Source: Perca fluviatilis
Lineage: Eukaryota; Chordata; Actinopteri; Perciformes; Percidae
DNA length: 64,000 bases
Assembly: GCF_010015445.1 (NCBI RefSeq)
Contig: NC_053120.1
Location: forward strand, 14,184,597 to 14,248,596
Direction of reading: 5' to 3'
This document shows positions 60,785-64,000 of this stretch, in pieces. Every line of letters begins with the position of its first letter. Position 1 is the stretch's first letter. The notes under the pieces were generated by a model. That model ran no database searches, was not told the origin of the DNA, and worked only from the letters and a program-made list of their open reading frames with translations. Both the position numbers and the translations under genes were made by a program.

Positions 60785-62095
60785 AAATATGTTAGGTCCA
60801 TATGTGTTTGTGTTATGTTGTGAATGTGAAAATGAACTGCTACCTCCTTTGTCAGCTCTAGCCAAAGGGGTAAGCTTCGCTTCAGAACTCGAACCTCCTA
60901 TGGCGCCATTTTGATGCTACAAAGCGATCACCTCCCGTTAGCATTCCATTGACTCCCATTCATTTTGATGTCACTTTGACAGCGAATAACTTTACATCTG
61001 AAGCGTTTAAAGACTCTATTTGTCCATTGTTTATTTCTAAAAAAACACGACAATGTATAAAAGGCTCCATTACCTTGTGTCTCACGTTATGGCTCCGATG
61101 TTTTTGTAAAAATAGGCTAACAATTGTGTCATAACCAAGCGACTTACTGTCGCATAGTAGAGGAATTACCGTATAGTACAGGAGAAGCTCGCAGGCAGTT
61201 TCGACTTACATGAGCTGTTTAGGTTTAATTACTAATGTTAACTAGCATTTTAGTTATCAATAATTAGCCTGCGCCCATGTTATCTCCTTACATATACCTA
61301 CACTCTCCGTCTCTGTAAGATTCGGAATGATTGAGATTTCTCTTGGCACAGCTACCAGAAGACTTCCAACTTTCAGACAGGTTGCTCACGTCACATTTAC
61401 GTCGTCTCTCTCAGTTTGAGGCTGCGCAGTAACGCTCAGCGCTCACCGGAAAAGTGCTTCTAATATCCTTCACTGGTCTCCGTCCAGAGCAACGGGATCT
61501 GTTGGTCCAGTTTATATATTGTCTATGGCTCTAACCACTGAAAAGAAATAAGCAGAGAAATCAGGCCAATTACAAAAGCTGGTGTGGTATCTTTAATAAC
61601 GATGCTGTGGTGATGTATGAAGAGGAATTCGTCGTAGAAAGCAAGAATAGAACAAAACCCTTATAAGTCTTTAACAGAGACATAAGTTAAAGTCGTAAAT
61701 CCTCAGAAAGCAAATTTCATATAGACTCAGCAAAATTTCATGACAAGAATAGAGCAAGGTTGTAACTCCAGATACTTCACTGGTCAGTCTGATATCATAT
61801 TGCCTGAGCTCATTACTATTCATTAGCTCGCCCAGTTGGGCTGGGTAAAGGATTCTGACAGCCAGGCTCTAATTGGCTAGCTGTTAGCCAATCAGATTCA
61901 AACAGCTTAGCTTGTTGAATATTAATGAGAACTGGCAGAAATCGAGCTGAGGCTTCCTGCAGGCTTTCTATACCACGCTAGAATGGCTTGAAACAATGTA
62001 ACCAAGGCATTCTTTCCACAAAAAATGTTACAGAGTCCATGGTAGAACTTCAGACATTACCACAAAGTAATGAAATATGTGTGGCAGGGCACCTT
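60785..62095. repeat. Insertion absent from the parental upstream region
   Basis: Parental DNA passes from the promoter block to the TACATTTCATAGGGAAATAT region (about 50510) without this stretch. It contains the block CCATTGACTCCCATTCATTTT, common in fish interspersed repeats, and appears to be mobile-element DNA. No transposase or gene was recognised. Confidence 0.4.
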
Positions 62096-62869
62096 TAACT
62101 ACATGTCAGAGGAAAATATAATGCTTTTAACTAATACATTTTGTAAATTATTTTATTGTTACAAATTAACTACCCAACACTATTTTAAGCAGTTAAAATT
62201 ATGAATACGTCTTTCATCATGGGTGAAAACTAAACATTTGAAAATCCTAATGTGGATTTTTGTAACAAAAATTAAAAGAAGAATCTAAACTGATTCAAAA
62301 GAAGTGTTAGTTATTGTGCCATGCATTTTCTGCATCATCGAGATGAAGTGCTCAGACTTTGATGGGAGATTATCAGGCCTAGCTATGTGACAGCAGGTCA
62401 GCATTTATGCCTGCCACTCAAACTGATCTAGTCTACCTCTCAGTCAAATCGGAGTAAAAGAAATCCCACCTGGCTGTCAGACACGAGGGTCTCCCGCTGG
62501 TATTGAGAAATCAACCTTTAAATCCTCCTTTTTCAATACGTAGGGAGAGGGAGAACTTCAAAATGAAGCCATGCCCCACGGGTTTCACACACAGTTGTAT
62601 TGTAATTAATAATACATGTTTTTTAAAGGTTATCAACAAGTCCAATTCATAAAAAGAAGAATGTATATCCAAGCAATCATCAACAAAAAATATAGTCGTC
62701 TTAACTTCCTCCTCTGTCTTGCATTGCCAGACCTCTCCTCAGCCCTGAAACATATGACTAAATCTAGAGCAGTGGTTCCCAACCTTTGAAGAATTTTAGA
62801 GACCTGAAGAGAAAGAGCCCAGGGCTTCATTAAAAAAAGAAAATGAGAGAACACTTAAAAGAGTGCAGT

Positions 62870-63650
62870 TAGGCTAGCAGCTCTGTGAAGCTGCAATGCA
62901 CAGCTGTGCCCTGAGCTATAAATGTTTATGTCAACATGCTCACAATGACAATATTAACAGATGTTAAGCAGGTATAACCATTTTAATTATCTTAGCATAG
63001 CATGTTAGCATGCTAACATTTGCTACTAAGCATGAGTTTAGGCTTATGGGAACGTCATTAGTTTGTCAGATATATTGGACAATTTCTGACCTGATGATGG
63101 CGTCAGAGGATCACCAAGAGAATTTAAATGCATCCCGAGAGGAACACGAATGTCTGTATCAGATTTTTAATGCAATTGTTGCAATTTCACTCAATACCAC
63201 AAATGTCGACCTTCTTGTGGTGGTAGATGAAAAGTCAGGGATTCACCAAAGTCATTTAGATTTATTTGTCTGTGGGCCGTGAATGATGGTACAACATTTT
63301 GTGCCGGTCCATGTAGATGTTGGTGTTTTTTTCACAGGCATGAGGGCAATAGATTTAAAAAGTCAGAGGATTCATCCTCTGGCAACCATGAATGTACAAA
63401 ATTTAATGGCAATTCATCCAATAGTTGTTGAGATATTTCAGTCTGGCCCAAAGTGCTAGATCAACATCGTCTTTAATCAGAAGACGTACGGCTTTCTGTT
63501 CAGACGAAGCATCTGACATTTTAAACAGAAGCTGAATAAGATCAGTGTAACAACAATGCCATCCCTAGAGGCATGCCGCTAGCATCGCTGAAATTATCTG
63601 GTAACTCCTCAGATTTATGGATTCCCGACCCCCCAAGTTGAGAAGCATTG
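62870..63650. repeat. Dispersed repeat with internal foreign fragment
   Basis: Third member of the family at 12290 and 36560 (TTAGCATGCTAACATTTGC, TTGTTGAGATATTTCAGTC, GCCATCCCTAGAGGC). It is interrupted at 63466-63552 by an inverted piece of MLLT1-upstream DNA. The remainder to 64000 is anonymous. Confidence 0.6.
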
Positions 63651-64000
63651 ATCTAGACACGCAGACCAGCAGTTTTCTGTAAAACTATTACTTCGACATA
63701 TCCAGATAGGGTACTAAAAAGTTAAAGACAATTCTTTCTTGCCATTTGAAATTCTGTTTTATTTGTTACCTTTCTCTATTATATCATCCGACTGTCACAA
63801 TTTAATATTCAAAGATTACTTTTGTAAAACGTACTTTTTTCTTTTGAGTTTCTCATCACCCACAAGAGGTCACTATTGAACATTAAAGCCCAAATGAAGC
63901 CATGTGCATTTCTTTTGGTAAAATATCTATTGTTGTAGCTATTGTATCCTTCAGGAAGGATCATGTGAATGGAGGCACAATGTACCTGAATATTCTCAAA

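Larger units (their letters stand above)
53218..62665. repeat. Tandem segmental duplication of 36111-51185
   Basis: The copy is in direct orientation. It carries counterparts of MLLT1 exon 6 (first ~140 bp), exons 5 to 1, the promoter block and upstream DNA as far as CATGCCCCACGGGTT (51092 and 62571). Introns are shorter and carry their own insertions. The left breakpoint falls inside exon 6, so everything 3' of it (linker, ANC1-homology domain, 3' UTR) was never copied or has been lost. Confidence 0.88.

Overview
The window is vertebrate nuclear DNA, almost certainly from a teleost and probably a percomorph. The genes have many small exons with GT/AG introns. Dinucleotide microsatellites are long and fish-type transposons are dense (Tc1, hAT, TTAA-flanked MITEs, an L2-like LINE). 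Two genes face each other tail to tail, ACSBG2 on + and MLLT1 (ENL) on -. From memory, the same pair sits in the same order on human chromosome 19p13.3, so I read this as conserved synteny.

Layout. Positions 601-17259 hold 14 coding exons of ACSBG2, a bubblegum-family acyl-CoA synthetase of 757 residues; its 3' UTR may reach about 18.78 kb. Positions 18.8-21.4 kb are a repeat-rich intergenic stretch. Positions 28557-49651 (-) hold 12 coding exons of MLLT1, encoding an N-terminal YEATS reader, a long basic/serine linker and the C-terminal ANC1-homology domain. A long 3' UTR may run down to about 21.4 kb. Exon 6 of MLLT1 as given carries a 1-bp frame slip in a G-rich tract.

The most unusual part is 53.2-62.7 kb. 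It is a direct tandem duplicate of roughly 36.1-51.2 kb, so it carries MLLT1 exons 1 to the start of exon 6, the promoter block and upstream DNA. All visible splice sites are kept and every coding indel is a multiple of three. The first stop falls five codons into exon 6. The copy could therefore encode a 172-residue YEATS-only protein lacking the linker and ANC1-homology domain. Its acyl-lysine pocket is altered at the position equivalent to human ENL Tyr78. Exon 2 is nearly identical to the parent while the other exons have drifted. A Tc1 transposon, a MITE upstream of the ATG and an L2-like fragment lie inside the copy.

The two genes belong to unrelated pathways (fatty-acid activation; transcription elongation and chromatin reading). 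Nothing here suggests that they work together. All reading was by eye; no database search or alignment program was run.
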